Shown: positions 5,874 to 6,135 of the stretch, in pieces | How positions within the stretch are numbered: position 1 is the stretch's first letter | How the letters are laid out: each line of letters starts with the position of its first letter | Source of the DNA: Desulfonatronovibrio sp. | GTDB taxonomy: Bacteria > Desulfobacterota > Desulfovibrionia > Desulfovibrionales > Desulfonatronovibrionaceae | Direction: 5' to 3' | Assembly (NCBI GenBank): GCA_003558575.1 | Contig: PWPY01000113.1 | Span: 1-6,135, forward strand | DNA length: 6,135 nt | Position numbers and translations under genes: made by a program | The notes under the pieces: generated by a model | Database searches by the model: none | Told to the model about the DNA's origin: nothing | Seen by the model: the letters and a program-made list of their open reading frames with translations, nothing else

Positions 5874-6135
5874 TTAATTCTTTTTAAGGACCACCCCGAA
5901 AAAAAACTCATTAAGGCCTTGTTTCAGGTCTGTTTGATACTTTTTTTCCAGAGAAAAATTTTTATACTTGTAAAGAAAGTCGTTCACCTGTGTTTGATTT
6001 TCTTTTTTGCCAATTGTACATGTTATATACACAATCCTGCCCCCTGACTGCACAGACCTGGCAGCACTGTCTAATAAATCCGCCTGAGTTTTAGTTAGTC
6101 TCTTCACATCAGTTAGTGATCTTTTCCATTTGATG
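5874..6135 (-). CDS. rsmB: 16S rRNA cytosine-C5 methyltransferase, RsmB/NOP2-Sun type, C-terminal part (5' end outside window)
   Basis: This is the last 86 residues of an m5C RNA methyltransferase; the frame is open through the right edge, so the GTG at 6107 is internal and not a start. The visible stretch begins with IKWKRSLTDV, matching the DIKW segment of RsmB. It continues with LTKTQADLLDSAARSVQSGGRIVYITCT, which carries motif VI. The Cys of ITCT (codon 6018-6020) corresponds to the catalytic nucleophile that attacks C6 of the target cytosine. The ending NEFFFGVVLKK matches the last strand of the SAM-methyltransferase fold. The SAM-binding motifs, the motif IV cysteine and any NusB-like N-terminal domain lie outside the window. 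E. coli RsmB methylates C967 of 16S rRNA; a paralogue such as RsmF cannot be fully excluded from this fragment. The gene lies 42 bases upstream of the radical SAM gene on the same strand. Confidence 0.86.
   Translation of the reverse strand, partial: IKWKRSLTDVKRLTKTQADLLDSAARSVQSGGRIVYITCTIGKKENQTQVNDFLYKYKNFSLEKKYQTDLKQGLNEFFFGVVLKKN

Noticed and set aside
5874..6107. Stand-alone 77-residue protein starting at GTG 6107
   Set aside because: The same frame continues to the right edge with residues matching RsmB (IKWKRS), so the gene is cut by the window and is not a small gene.
1..6135. Mobile element, CRISPR array, toxin-antitoxin or defence system
   Set aside because: No transposase, integrase, direct-repeat array, tRNA or small toxin-like gene was seen; gene content is housekeeping throughout.

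Overview
This 6,135-base window has a moderate GC content (low-to-mid forties by eye) and looks like chromosomal DNA of a deltaproteobacterium in the broad sense, most likely Desulfovibrionales. Two things point there: the N-terminal wording of the Lon protease (LPLLPVRDIVVFNYMILPLF, EDPGPDD), and a single-chain radical SAM protein fused to a DUF2344 domain. This assignment comes from remembered family resemblance, not from a search.

Layout, plus strand: the 3' end of radC (JAMM-domain protein, cut by the left edge), then acyP (acylphosphatase) 14 bases downstream with a strong ribosome binding site, then a 228-base non-coding leader, then lon (ATP-dependent protease, 809 aa from the preferred ATG at 793). 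The leader holds a sigma70-like promoter candidate, a perfect 19-bp inverted repeat with a 3-nt loop and several weaker repeats. A strong hairpin with a T-tract follows lon and probably terminates transcription in both directions.

Layout, minus strand, convergent with lon: the C-terminal end of an RsmB-type 16S rRNA cytosine-C5 methyltransferase enters from the right edge. After 42 bases it is followed by an 842-aa fusion of a B12-binding-like and radical SAM protein (TIGR03960 type) with a C-terminal DUF2344 (TIGR03936 type). These two genes probably share a transcript that ends at the terminator shared with lon.

The plus-strand genes are housekeeping: a RadC-family protein, a small phosphatase and a quality-control protease. 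The minus-strand pair suggests an RNA or ribosome-modification context for a radical SAM enzyme whose reaction, as far as I know, is not established. I see no mobile element gene, CRISPR array, RNA gene or defence system. The least explained items are the perfect hairpin in front of lon, with 7-bp direct repeats around it, and the chemistry of the radical SAM/DUF2344 fusion.
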